Part shown: positions 1-7,125 of the stretch, one piece after another
Position numbering within the stretch: position 1 is the first letter of the stretch
How the letters are laid out: the number at the start of each line of letters is the position of its first letter
Assembly: GCA_947626705.1 (NCBI GenBank)
Contig: CANQTJ010000018.1
Coordinates: 1 to 16,743, forward strand
DNA length: 16,743 nt
Source: an uncultured Clostridia bacterium
GTDB lineage: Bacteria; Bacillota; Clostridia; TANB77; CAG-508
Direction of reading: 5' to 3'
Position numbers and translations under genes: made by a program
Notes under the pieces: model-generated
Database searches by the model: none
Seen by the model: only the letters and a program-made list of their open reading frames with translations
Told to the model about the DNA's origin: nothing

Positions 1-865
1 GTAAAAGGAGCAAGAATTATATCTATTACAGGAGAGCAAGGTTGTGGTAAAACAACAATGCTTATGGGAATGATAGAAAACATATATGAAACAATGAACA
101 TAAGGGTTCAAGAAACTGCATTCGAATTACACTTAAGAAAAATATACCCAACAAGAAACATATTAACTTTCCGTGAAACAGATACAATATCAGGACAAGA
201 AGGTTTGGACGTTCAAAAGAAAACTGACGGTTCTGTTAATATAATCCGGAGAGGTTGCAACAGACCCCGTAGCATCTTGGATGATACAAGCAGCACAAGT
301 TGCATCAAAATTTACATTATTTACTCACCACGCAAAAACATTTCCAAACTTAGTAACAGCACTAAGAAACTCAATGCTTAGAACAGGAGTATTTAAAAAC
401 GAAAAGACAGCAGAAGAACAAGTTGTACAAGTATTAAACTTTGATATACATTTACAAAAAGACTTTAGAGGAAAAAGATATGTAGAAAGAATAACAGAAT
501 GTATACCAATTGAAGAAAAAAATGAATATACATTTGACCATAGAAAAGAAAAAACATTAGAAGGAAAATTTGACAAATTTTTTGATAATGCAACACATTA
601 TTTTGAAAAAATTACAGATAGAAAATTATACACATATAGAAATATATTAGAATACATAGATGGAGAATATGTAATTACAAATCCAATAACAGAAGAAAAT
701 TTAAAAGGAATGAGAGAAAATATGGATGAATCAGATTTAGAACAATTTGATAAATTCGTAGAAAGACATTGGAAAAAATCATCAGTAAAAGAAACAGTAT
801 CAGCAGATATAGAAGAACCAAAAAGAAGAGGAAGAAAACCAAAAAATAATACAGAACTAATATAA
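1..865 (+). CDS. TadA/CpaF (VirB11)-family secretion ATPase, 5' end outside window, frameshifted
   Basis: This is the 3' part of an AAA+ secretion ATPase that powers pilus or secretion-platform assembly at the inner face of the membrane. The reading frame is open from base 1 and shows Walker A GEQGCGKTT (about bases 31-57). The frame is then lost. Removing one C at 246/247 restores VNIIGEVATDPVASWMIQ, the Walker B region, followed by the TLFTHHAKT His box and the family's C-terminal region (RTGVF...VVQVLNFDIHL...RYVERITEC). The downstream part then stays open to the TAA at 863-865. The last ~20 residues are very basic (PKRRGRKPK) and not typical of the family. The stop lies 18 nt before a TadB/TadC-like gene, as in Tad loci. 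The single-base insertion is seen directly; whether it is a real mutation or an assembly error cannot be told. Family assignment is confident; the exact gene name is not. Confidence 0.88.
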
Positions 866-883
866 ACCAGGAGGTGATAACAA

Positions 884-2959
884 GTGTCAAAGCAACTGTT
901 ATTTATTATAATGGGTGGCTCATTTGGACTATTAGTTGTATTTGGAATAATATATTATGTATTATCTAAAAAAATGCAAAAGTCTGAATATAAACAAATA
1001 CAAAAACTTCAACAAGGAACAAAAGCAGGACTATTTTCAGCAGAAGTTTTATACCAAAAATTATATATAACATATAGTAAAATCCCATTTATAAAAAGAT
1101 ATTTATTAAAATTAAGAAGAAGACTAGAGATATTAAACATAGATGACGAATATGCAACAAGACGTGATTCAGCCAAATACATAACAAGGGCACTTGCAAT
1201 TTTACTTCCATTAGCAATAATAATAATAATAATCTCAAAAGACAATTTCTTATTAATGTTTATATTATTAATATTTGAAGTTTTTATGGTAGATATATTA
1301 CTAGAAGGTTCGGTAGATAAAAAAGATGATGCTTTATTAGTACAGCAAATAGACTTCTTTTCAGAAATAAGACATGCATATCATGAATTTAATATGGTAG
1401 AAGAAGCAATATATCAAGTTTCACAAGATGATGAAAAAGAAGTTTCAAGACAGGGAGAAAAAATATATGAAATATTAATTTCAAATGACCCAGAAACAGA
1501 ACTTGAAAAATACTATGATGTTGCACCAAATAACTTTTTAAAAGAGTTTGCTGGTTTATCATATTTAACAAAAGAATTTGGAGATAGAAAAGTAGATGGT
1601 GCATCATTATACTTAAAAAATGTAGATAATATAACACAAGAAATGCAGTTAGAGATATTAAAAAGAGATAAATTAAACTATGTATTTAGAAGTTTATCAT
1701 TTATATCAATAGTACCAGCATTATTACTAGAACCATTAAAAAAATGGGCAGTATCAAACTTCTCATTTGTTAAAAGTTGGTATTATGGAAAATCAGGAAC
1801 AATAGTACAAATATTAATATTAATAATAATATTTATATCATACATATTAGTTAGAAAATTAAAAGATAATGGTTCAGTAAATACAAATACAAAAAATACA
1901 CAAAATCCATGGCAAGAAAAAGTATATAAAAATAAGTTTGCTAAAAAAATTATAGATTTATTTTTACCAAAAGATGGAACAAAAGAATATAGAAAAGTTA
2001 AAGAATTACTAAAAGATGCAGCATCGCCATTAAAAATGGAATGGGTATATATAAATAGAATAGCTATAGCAATAACAACTTTCGTTGTATCAATGTTTGC
2101 ATTTATGTATTTACACTTCGTCGCTATAGATTATGTATATACACAGCCGACTACTGATTATAATTTAATTAGTATGTCTGCAAATGAAGAAAAAAAAGCA
2201 ATGGAAGTAACACAAAAAGATAATTACTTCTTAGATATGTTTAGAGGAAAGTTAAAAACAACGCAAAAAGATATTGAAAAAGCAGTGCAAAGGTCAAAAT
2301 ATTATAAGGAAGAATCAGAAGAAGAAATAAAAGCAGCAACAGAAAGAATATATGATAAGTTGCAAGTTGTTAATAGTGAATCATTTAAATGGTTTGATTT
2401 GTTATTATCATTCGGATTTTCAATAATAGGATATATGGCACAAATATGGATATTAATGTTCCAAAGTAAAATGCGACAATTAGAAATGGAAGATGAAGTA
2501 ATGCAGTTCCAGACTATAATACTTATGCTTATGAGAATAGAAAGGGTTAATGTAGAAATAATTTTGGAATGGTTAGAAAGATATTCAAACATATTCAAAA
2601 GTCAAATAACACGATGTGTTAATAACTATGAAGCAGGAGCATGGGAAGCATTAGAAGAATTAAAAAACGATATATCATATATGCCATTGATTAGAATAGT
2701 AGAAAGTATGCAAGCTGCTGTTGAAAAAATACCTATTAAAGACGCATTTGATGAATTAGACTCAGAAAGAGAATATTATAGGGATAAAAGAAAAGAATCA
2801 AATGAAAGATTAATCGCTAGAAAAGGAAGAATAGGAAAAGCAATAGGATTTGCACCATTGATATGCTTATTTGTAGGATATTTAATTGTACCATTAGTAT
2901 TTATAGGTCTTACAAGTATGTCTTCATCATTTAACTCTATGTCATCATCATCATTCTAA
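884..2959 (+). CDS. Double T2SF-domain membrane platform protein (TadB-TadC-like fusion)
   Basis: This 691-residue polytopic protein is read as the inner-membrane platform that couples the upstream ATPase to pilin assembly. The start is GTG, 5 nt after AGGAGGTGAT (869-878), a near-perfect Shine-Dalgarno, so the start is well supported. Likely membrane segments lie near residues 5-27, 101-119, 121-140, 270-288, 305-323, 391-414, 505-527 and 652-677. Two cytoplasmic helical blocks, about 150-255 (LLVQQIDFFSEIRHAYHEF) and 536-640 (VMQFQTIILMLMRIERVNVE), each sit between membrane segments in the pattern of a GspF/T2SF domain. Separate TadB and TadC proteins are each about 300 residues, so this looks like both in one chain, joined by a hydrophilic linker at about 324-390. 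The tail is serine-rich (TSMSSSFNSMSSSSF). The T2SF assignment comes from topology and motif resemblance, not a profile search. Confidence 0.78.
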   Translation: MSKQLLFIIMGGSFGLLVVFGIIYYVLSKKMQKSEYKQIQKLQQGTKAGLFSAEVLYQKLYITYSKIPFIKRYLLKLRRRLEILNIDDEYATRRDSAKYITRALAILLPLAIIIIIISKDNFLLMFILLIFEVFMVDILLEGSVDKKDDALLVQQIDFFSEIRHAYHEFNMVEEAIYQVSQDDEKEVSRQGEKIYEILISNDPETELEKYYDVAPNNFLKEFAGLSYLTKEFGDRKVDGASLYLKNVDNITQEMQLEILKRDKLNYVFRSLSFISIVPALLLEPLKKWAVSNFSFVKSWYYGKSGTIVQILILIIIFISYILVRKLKDNGSVNTNTKNTQNPWQEKVYKNKFAKKIIDLFLPKDGTKEYRKVKELLKDAASPLKMEWVYINRIAIAITTFVVSMFAFMYLHFVAIDYVYTQPTTDYNLISMSANEEKKAMEVTQKDNYFLDMFRGKLKTTQKDIEKAVQRSKYYKEESEEEIKAATERIYDKLQVVNSESFKWFDLLLSFGFSIIGYMAQIWILMFQSKMRQLEMEDEVMQFQTIILMLMRIERVNVEIILEWLERYSNIFKSQITRCVNNYEAGAWEALEELKNDISYMPLIRIVESMQAAVEKIPIKDAFDELDSEREYYRDKRKESNERLIARKGRIGKAIGFAPLICLFVGYLIVPLVFIGLTSMSSSFNSMSSSSF

Positions 2960-3004
2960 AATATAATTTATATACTTAAAAGTATAAAGAAAGGATATAT
3001 TTAT

Positions 3005-3718
3005 ATGGAAAACGCATCAAAAGCTTTGTTAATGGCAGGAGGAATTTTAATAGCTATATTGGTAATAGGAGCATTATTATTGATGTTTAACCAATTAGGA
3101 GGTTATCAAAGTTCACAAAATAGTGCCACAAAAAATGCTCAACTTGCTAAATTTAATTCGGATTTTGAAAGATATTTAGATGATAAAGGTATATCTGGGG
3201 CAGATATAGTTACACTTGCTAATAAAATTATTGATTATAATAATAAAGAAGGAACTGTAAATGAAGCAACAAATTCAGTAAATTATAGTATAAAAATGAG
3301 TTTAAAAGTAAGCAATATGGATTCGTTTAGAAGACAATATGCTTATACTAATAACGGTGATGCAATTTTTCAAAGTCCAACATATACAATTTCAAAAGAT
3401 AATAATAATAACAGTTTTTATGATGCATTAAATAATTATAGTACACATGCTAATAATAAAGATTTACTAAAAAAATTATCATCAATTTATAGTAAGTATG
3501 GAAATGATGGAGAAGATAAAATGAAAGAAATATTAATAGCAGAGAATAAAAATCTTTATCAAAATTGGAGATTAAATGGCAATACTTTCCCTACAGAAAA
3601 GGACATTATAAATTATAAAGAATATACTGAATTTAAAACTTCAACATTTAAAATAGCTCAAGATCCAGTTTATGAAAATGGGCAAATCAAAGATTTATAT
3701 TTTAAATGGGATAATTAG
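3005..3718 (+). CDS. Small membrane-anchored pilin-like protein, MENASKAL family (copy 1, longest)
   Basis: A 237-residue protein I cannot name. It begins MENASKALLMAGG, then has one hydrophobic helix (about residues 7-28) and a mostly polar, Asn/Lys-rich remainder, predicted outside the membrane. A central block, AKFNSDFERYLDDKGISGADI, recurs in recognisable form in the proteins starting at 3728, 4251 and 4758. The C-terminus (VYENGQIKDLYFKW) matches the closing Y..G.v..i.F pattern of the same set. It carries an insertion of roughly 90 residues in the middle compared with them. AGAAAGGA lies about 10 nt before the ATG. Its place directly after the ATPase and platform genes suggests a pilin or pseudopilin, but there is no G|xxxxE prepilin cleavage site. 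Role inferred from context. Confidence 0.75.
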   Translation: MENASKALLMAGGILIAILVIGALLLMFNQLGGYQSSQNSATKNAQLAKFNSDFERYLDDKGISGADIVTLANKIIDYNNKEGTVNEATNSVNYSIKMSLKVSNMDSFRRQYAYTNNGDAIFQSPTYTISKDNNNNSFYDALNNYSTHANNKDLLKKLSSIYSKYGNDGEDKMKEILIAENKNLYQNWRLNGNTFPTEKDIINYKEYTEFKTSTFKIAQDPVYENGQIKDLYFKWDN

Positions 3719-3727
3719 AGGTGAGAT

Positions 3728-4174
3728 ATGGAAAATGCATCAAAAGCTTTAATAATGGCAGCAGGAACTTTAATAGGAATACTTGTAATATCATTAGCAA
3801 CATATCTATTTGCAGATTTTGGAGCAACTTCAGCAAAAATAAATAAACAAGTAGAAGAACAAAGGATTGTACAATTTAATTCGCAATTTACCTCTTATAT
3901 AGATAAAGACCTAACTATATATGACATAATTACAATTTTAGGATATGCACAAGAAAATAACGAATATTATCAAGATGTAACAAATGAGCAAATAGAAGTA
4001 TTTATCGGTACAAGAGAAATAACATCATATAATAGTCAACAAAAACAGGGGCTAATAAATGATGAATTAAATAATGTAGATACTGTATTGACAAAATACA
4101 TATTGAAAGCACAAGCTGTAGAATATAAAAATAATGATGGAAAAGTAAGTAAAATTACTTTTAGGGAAAAATAA
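3728..4174 (+). CDS. Small membrane-anchored pilin-like protein, MENASKAL family (copy 2)
   Basis: A 148-residue protein, unnamed. The N-terminus MENASKALIMAAGTLIGILV repeats that of the preceding gene, with one membrane helix at about 7-29. It is followed by IVQFNSQFTSYIDKDLTIYDI, the shared FN..F..Y...D block, and a C-terminal KNNDGKVSKITF strand pair. The start is set by AGAGGTGAG (3717-3725), which overlaps the stop codon of the previous gene; the 9-nt gap implies co-transcription and probably coupled translation. No Cys residues and no catalytic motif are visible. By context it is a candidate pilin-like subunit of the Tad-like locus. A plain membrane scaffold protein cannot be excluded. 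Confidence 0.75.
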   Translation: MENASKALIMAAGTLIGILVISLATYLFADFGATSAKINKQVEEQRIVQFNSQFTSYIDKDLTIYDIITILGYAQENNEYYQDVTNEQIEVFIGTREITSYNSQQKQGLINDELNNVDTVLTKYILKAQAVEYKNNDGKVSKITFREK

Positions 4175-4203
4175 TTTTTACACTAATTTTTTATTAAATA
4201 ATG

Positions 4204-4232
4204 TTGAAAAATAAATATTTAAATGATATAAT
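4204..4232 (+). promoter_or_regulatory. Possible sigma-A promoter inside the pilin-like gene array
   Basis: TTGAAA (4204-4209), a 17-nt spacer and TATAAT (4227-4232), with TG one base upstream of the -10 (extended -10), precede the gene at 4251. The fit is good, but the predicted start of transcription would fall inside the Shine-Dalgarno sequence AAGAAGGA (4235-4242). In DNA this AT-rich it may be fortuitous. Confidence 0.35.
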
Positions 4233-4250
4233 TTAAGAAGGATATATAAT

Positions 4251-4682
4251 ATGAAGAAAATATCAATATTTGCAATGATAGCAATAATTATAATATGCGG
4301 AATATCTTACATATATATATGTTATAAATCAAATTATAATAGTGCAAAAAAAGCAAATTTACAATTTGAAAAATACTTAAATGAAGAATTATATGGAGTT
4401 GACTTAGCAACAGTTATAAATAGAGCAGTCGACAGTAATGAGAGAAATAAAGTAGAAAAAAATAACAAAGGAGTCTATCAAAACAATGATAAAAATTCAA
4501 TAAATATAGAAATAAAAATGATAGATAATGACTCTATATATCAAATGGAAACAATATATAATGGTGGAATTGAAAAATTTGTAAATTATTATAGTAATAT
4601 AACTTTCAAATGTGTAGATATAAAATATCATATTTATACAAACAAAGTTAAATATATGTTATTTGAACAAATAACACAATAA
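4251..4682 (+). CDS. Divergent small membrane protein of the pilin-like family (lacks MENASKAL)
   Basis: A 143-residue protein with an N-terminal hydrophobic helix (about residues 3-24, MKKISIFAMIAIIIICGISY), not recognised by name. It lacks the MENASKAL start of its neighbours but keeps the downstream family pattern: ANLQFEKYLNEELYGVDLATVINRAVDSN matches the F..FE.YL...GaDi.tl.N...d.N block of the protein at 3005. The end FKCVDIKYHIYTNKVKYMLF resembles the family's C-terminal strand pair. AAGAAGGA lies 8 nt before the ATG. Gaps of 76 and 75 nt flank it, wider than elsewhere in the array, and a promoter-like sequence precedes it. It may be a specialised or decaying paralogue, for example a minor subunit. 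Function unknown. Confidence 0.68.
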   Translation: MKKISIFAMIAIIIICGISYIYICYKSNYNSAKKANLQFEKYLNEELYGVDLATVINRAVDSNERNKVEKNNKGVYQNNDKNSINIEIKMIDNDSIYQMETIYNGGIEKFVNYYSNITFKCVDIKYHIYTNKVKYMLFEQITQ

Positions 4683-4757
4683 TTAAGTTATTAAATTTAC
4701 TAATTTGATTAGTATTTAAATATATATAAATTAAAAATAACAAAGGAGGAAAAGAAA

Positions 4758-5201
4758 ATGGAAAATGCGTCAAAAGCATTGATTATTGCAGCAGCAATAT
4801 TAATATCAATATTGATAATAACTATAGGAGTTTATGTTTTGGGAATAGCACAAGACCAAATAAAAAGTAGTGGTATGTCCAAAGTTGAAGTAACAACATT
4901 TAATTCTAATTTTGAAAAATATGTAGGGGTTCAAAAAGGAAGTGCAGTACGTACAATGGTTCAAGAGGTTATGGCTAATAATAATAGTGCAGAAGCTTCA
5001 GATGAAACAAGGGTTTCTGTAAACGGTGGCAATAATGCAGGGGCAAATCCTGTGGTTTCTTTGTCTAATGCTGAAGGGGCTAGTCCAGTATATAATGATT
5101 TTAAAAATACAAAAACTTATGATGTAGATGTCGAATATAAGAATGGTAGAGTTTATAATATAACAGTAAAAGCACATAGTAATAGTACTACAAATCCATA
5201 A
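4758..5201 (+). CDS. Small membrane-anchored pilin-like protein, MENASKAL family (copy 3)
   Basis: A 147-residue protein starting MENASKALIIAAAILISILI, with one membrane helix at about 7-30. It has the shared VEVTTFNSNFEKYVGVQKGSA block and the C-terminal YDVDVEYKNGRVYNITVKA strand pair. The middle (about 75-115) is rich in Ala, Asn, Gly and Ser, looks flexible, and has a somewhat higher G+C content than its neighbours. A strong AAAGGAGG Shine-Dalgarno (4743-4750) is 7 nt before the ATG, the best in the array, so this could be the most abundantly made member and hence a candidate major subunit; that last step is inference from the ribosome binding site only. Otherwise an uncharacterised protein of the Tad-like locus. 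Confidence 0.75.
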   Translation: MENASKALIIAAAILISILIITIGVYVLGIAQDQIKSSGMSKVEVTTFNSNFEKYVGVQKGSAVRTMVQEVMANNNSAEASDETRVSVNGGNNAGANPVVSLSNAEGASPVYNDFKNTKTYDVDVEYKNGRVYNITVKAHSNSTTNP

Positions 5202-5246
5202 GTAAAATCGTACTATTAAAAATTAAGAATAGAAAGGAGAATAGTA

Positions 5247-5879
5247 ATGGAGAACGTAGCTGACGCATTAAAAATTGCAGGTGCAGTATTAATATTTGTA
5301 ACAGCACTTTCCATTATTATTCTATCTTTTGGACAACTTAGAGAAGCTACAGATACAATAATAGATTACAAAGATAGGGAAACGATGTATATAGATAGTT
5401 CCTTTTACTATCAAGAAGTAGAGGGAGGTATAAGAACAGTTAATCTAGAAACTATAATTCCATCAATATTTAGAGCATATTTAGAAAATTACAAAATTGT
5501 TTTTGAAGGATTAGAAGAATTAAATAAGCCTATATACAAAATAGTTCAAAATGATGGGAATGTAATAGAAAAATATTCTTTAGATTTAGAAACAAATCAA
5601 AATACAGAATATCAAAATGTAACATTAGCAAATGATGAAAAAAAACGTGAATTTTTATGTGGAATTTTATATAGAGATTTTAATGGAGCTCAAAAAGAAG
5701 ATTTTGAAAAAGAATTTAATGTAGATTTAAACAATTGTGAGTCATTATATGATTTATTGGAAGATGCAACAAGTATTACAGAAAAATTAGGAGTATATTA
5801 TCAAAATGACGATGATCCAACAAAACCAAACGTAAACAAAGTAGAAAAAAGGATTATAACATATACTTTAAAACATTAA
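5247..5879 (+). CDS. Membrane-anchored protein, MENVADAL variant, Tad-like locus
   Basis: A 210-residue protein with N-terminus MENVADALKIAGAVLIFVTA, clearly the same N-terminal design as the MENASKAL proteins, and one membrane helix at about 7-28. The rest is different: an acidic, Tyr- and Asn-rich region (IDSSFYYQEVEGGIRTVNLET onward) without the FN..F..Y block, ending in a charged KVEKRIITYTLKH. It has two Cys in the C-terminal half (near residues 131 and 165). AGAAAGGAG is about 7 nt before the ATG; the gaps to its neighbours are 45 and 29 nt, fitting one operon. It may be a minor pilin-like or adaptor subunit. No enzyme motif is visible. Confidence 0.72.
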   Translation: MENVADALKIAGAVLIFVTALSIIILSFGQLREATDTIIDYKDRETMYIDSSFYYQEVEGGIRTVNLETIIPSIFRAYLENYKIVFEGLEELNKPIYKIVQNDGNVIEKYSLDLETNQNTEYQNVTLANDEKKREFLCGILYRDFNGAQKEDFEKEFNVDLNNCESLYDLLEDATSITEKLGVYYQNDDDPTKPNVNKVEKRIITYTLKH

Positions 5880-5908
5880 AAATAAAAAGTAGAAAGGAAT
5901 GATACCAA

Positions 5909-6430
5909 ATGAGCGATACGTTAATAACAATAATTGCAATATTTTTAGCAGCAATCCTAATGATGGTATTTCCACTAATGACAATGTCGGATAAGGTAGA
6001 TACAACAACAGAAACAGATGTTGAAAAAATTACATCTGAATTTATCAATGAAATAAAAACAACAGGTAAATTAACATCAGATAAATATAGTGTATTTTTA
6101 GAAGACCTTACAGACACAGGGAACACTTATGATGTAACTCTTGAATTTAAAATTCTAGATGAAAATCCAGGTAAAAAGACTTTACAAACTGCAAAAGATA
6201 AAATAGGAGAAAATTACTATACATCAGTATTTACTACACAAATAGAAGACATTTTGAAAGAACAAGGAGTTTATAAATTACATGAAGGAGATATTATTTC
6301 TGTAACTGTTAAAAATACAAATGTTACACTTGCAGAAAAAATGAAAAACTTTTTCTATTCTATAGTAGGGAATGATGCATATAAAATAACAACTACAGAA
6401 TCAGGTTTAGTAACAGCAACTGGAAAATAA
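5909..6430 (+). CDS. FPLMTMSD-type membrane-anchored protein, tandem paralogue A
   Basis: A 173-residue protein with one N-terminal membrane helix (about 3-22) followed at once by FPLMTMSD. An exported domain of alternating helix- and strand-like segments follows: DTGNTYDVTLEFKILDENPG, IGENYYTSVFTTQIEDIL, YKLHEGDIISVTVKNTN, and a terminal ESGLVTATGK. The same blocks occur in the same order in the next gene, so the two arose by duplication. AGAAAGGA (5891-5898) lies 10 nt before the ATG. The protein resembles TadE-type minor pilins only in size and one-helix topology; I do not recognise the family. Its place in the array suggests an appendage subunit or assembly factor. Confidence 0.75.
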   Translation: MSDTLITIIAIFLAAILMMVFPLMTMSDKVDTTTETDVEKITSEFINEIKTTGKLTSDKYSVFLEDLTDTGNTYDVTLEFKILDENPGKKTLQTAKDKIGENYYTSVFTTQIEDILKEQGVYKLHEGDIISVTVKNTNVTLAEKMKNFFYSIVGNDAYKITTTESGLVTATGK

Positions 6431-6453
6431 CAACAATACAGGAGGAAAAATAG

Positions 6454-6984
6454 ATGGATGATATATTAATTTCTGTATTTGCAATAATATTATCCGTAAC
6501 ATTAATGTTTATATTTCCATTAATGACAATGTCAGACAGAACAGATGAGGTATCACAGCTTACTGTTGATATAGCTACAGTAGAATTTGTTGATGAAGTA
6601 AGAAAAACAGGAATAATAACTCAAAATCAATATAATAAATTTTTGGCTAATTTAGGCTCAACAGGAAATACATATAATGTAGAGTTAGAAGTGAGAATAA
6701 AAGATGAAAATCCAGCTAGAAAAATGACAAAATCAGATAATTATGATATAGGTGAAAATGTATATTATTCAATATATACTTCACAAATAATGGAAGTATT
6801 GGAAAAAGATGAAGATAATGGAGAGTATAAATTAAAAGAAGGAGATATATTTTCGGCTAGTGTAAAAAATACAAATCAAACAATATCCCAACAATTAAAA
6901 AATTTTTACTATACAGTTGTTGGAAAAGATACATATATAATATCTGCATCACATGCTGGTTTAGTAACAGCAACAGCAAAATAA
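6454..6984 (+). CDS. FPLMTMSD-type membrane-anchored protein, tandem paralogue B
   Basis: A 176-residue paralogue of the protein encoded just upstream. Shared, co-linear blocks are FPLMTMSD after the membrane helix, STGNTY..ELE..I.DENP, IGEN.YYS..T.QI, YKL.EGDI, VKNTN, LKNF and AGLVTATAK at the end. Divergence is spread over the whole length, so the duplication is old rather than recent. AGGAGG (6440-6445) sits 8 nt before the ATG, and the gap to paralogue A is 23 nt. A strong hairpin terminator follows at 7005-7039, so this is probably the last gene of the main operon. Two retained, diverged copies suggest a hetero-oligomer or two positions in one structure (inference). Confidence 0.75.
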   Translation: MDDILISVFAIILSVTLMFIFPLMTMSDRTDEVSQLTVDIATVEFVDEVRKTGIITQNQYNKFLANLGSTGNTYNVELEVRIKDENPARKMTKSDNYDIGENVYYSIYTSQIMEVLEKDEDNGEYKLKEGDIFSASVKNTNQTISQQLKNFYYTVVGKDTYIISASHAGLVTATAK

Positions 6985-7004
6985 TAAGCAAAAATAAATA
7001 TAAT

Positions 7005-7039
7005 AAAATAGCTTGTAATAAAAAGTTACAAGCTATTTT
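7005..7039 (+). terminator. Rho-independent terminator after the pilin-like operon
   Basis: A perfect 14-bp inverted repeat (7005-7018 and 7026-7039, core TAGCTTGTAA) with a 7-nt loop. The right arm ends TATTTT, giving a U-rich end on the + strand. It lies 20 nt after the stop of the gene ending at 6984 and separates it from the large gene starting at 7126. Confidence 0.85.
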
Positions 7040-7125
7040 AAAAAGAAAAGGATATTTTTAGTTAATTTATAAGATATTATCTTCGATAGTATTTTATCAT
7101 AAAAAAATGAAAAGGAATTAAGATT

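Noticed and set aside
240..256. Programmed frameshift in the ATPase
   Set aside because: No slippery heptamer, stop codon or stimulatory structure of the known types; a simple extra C explains the data.
675..890. Hydrophobic minus-strand open frames opposite coding genes (also 1009-1245, 1389-1637, 2302-2598, 8423-8713)
   Set aside because: They mirror AT-rich Lys/Glu-rich genes on the other strand, lack ribosome sites and show no protein family pattern.
4683..4757. Small hairpin (TACTAAT with ATTAGTA) as a terminator
   Set aside because: Only 7 bp, A/T-only at the base and no T-run; it lies inside an apparent operon.
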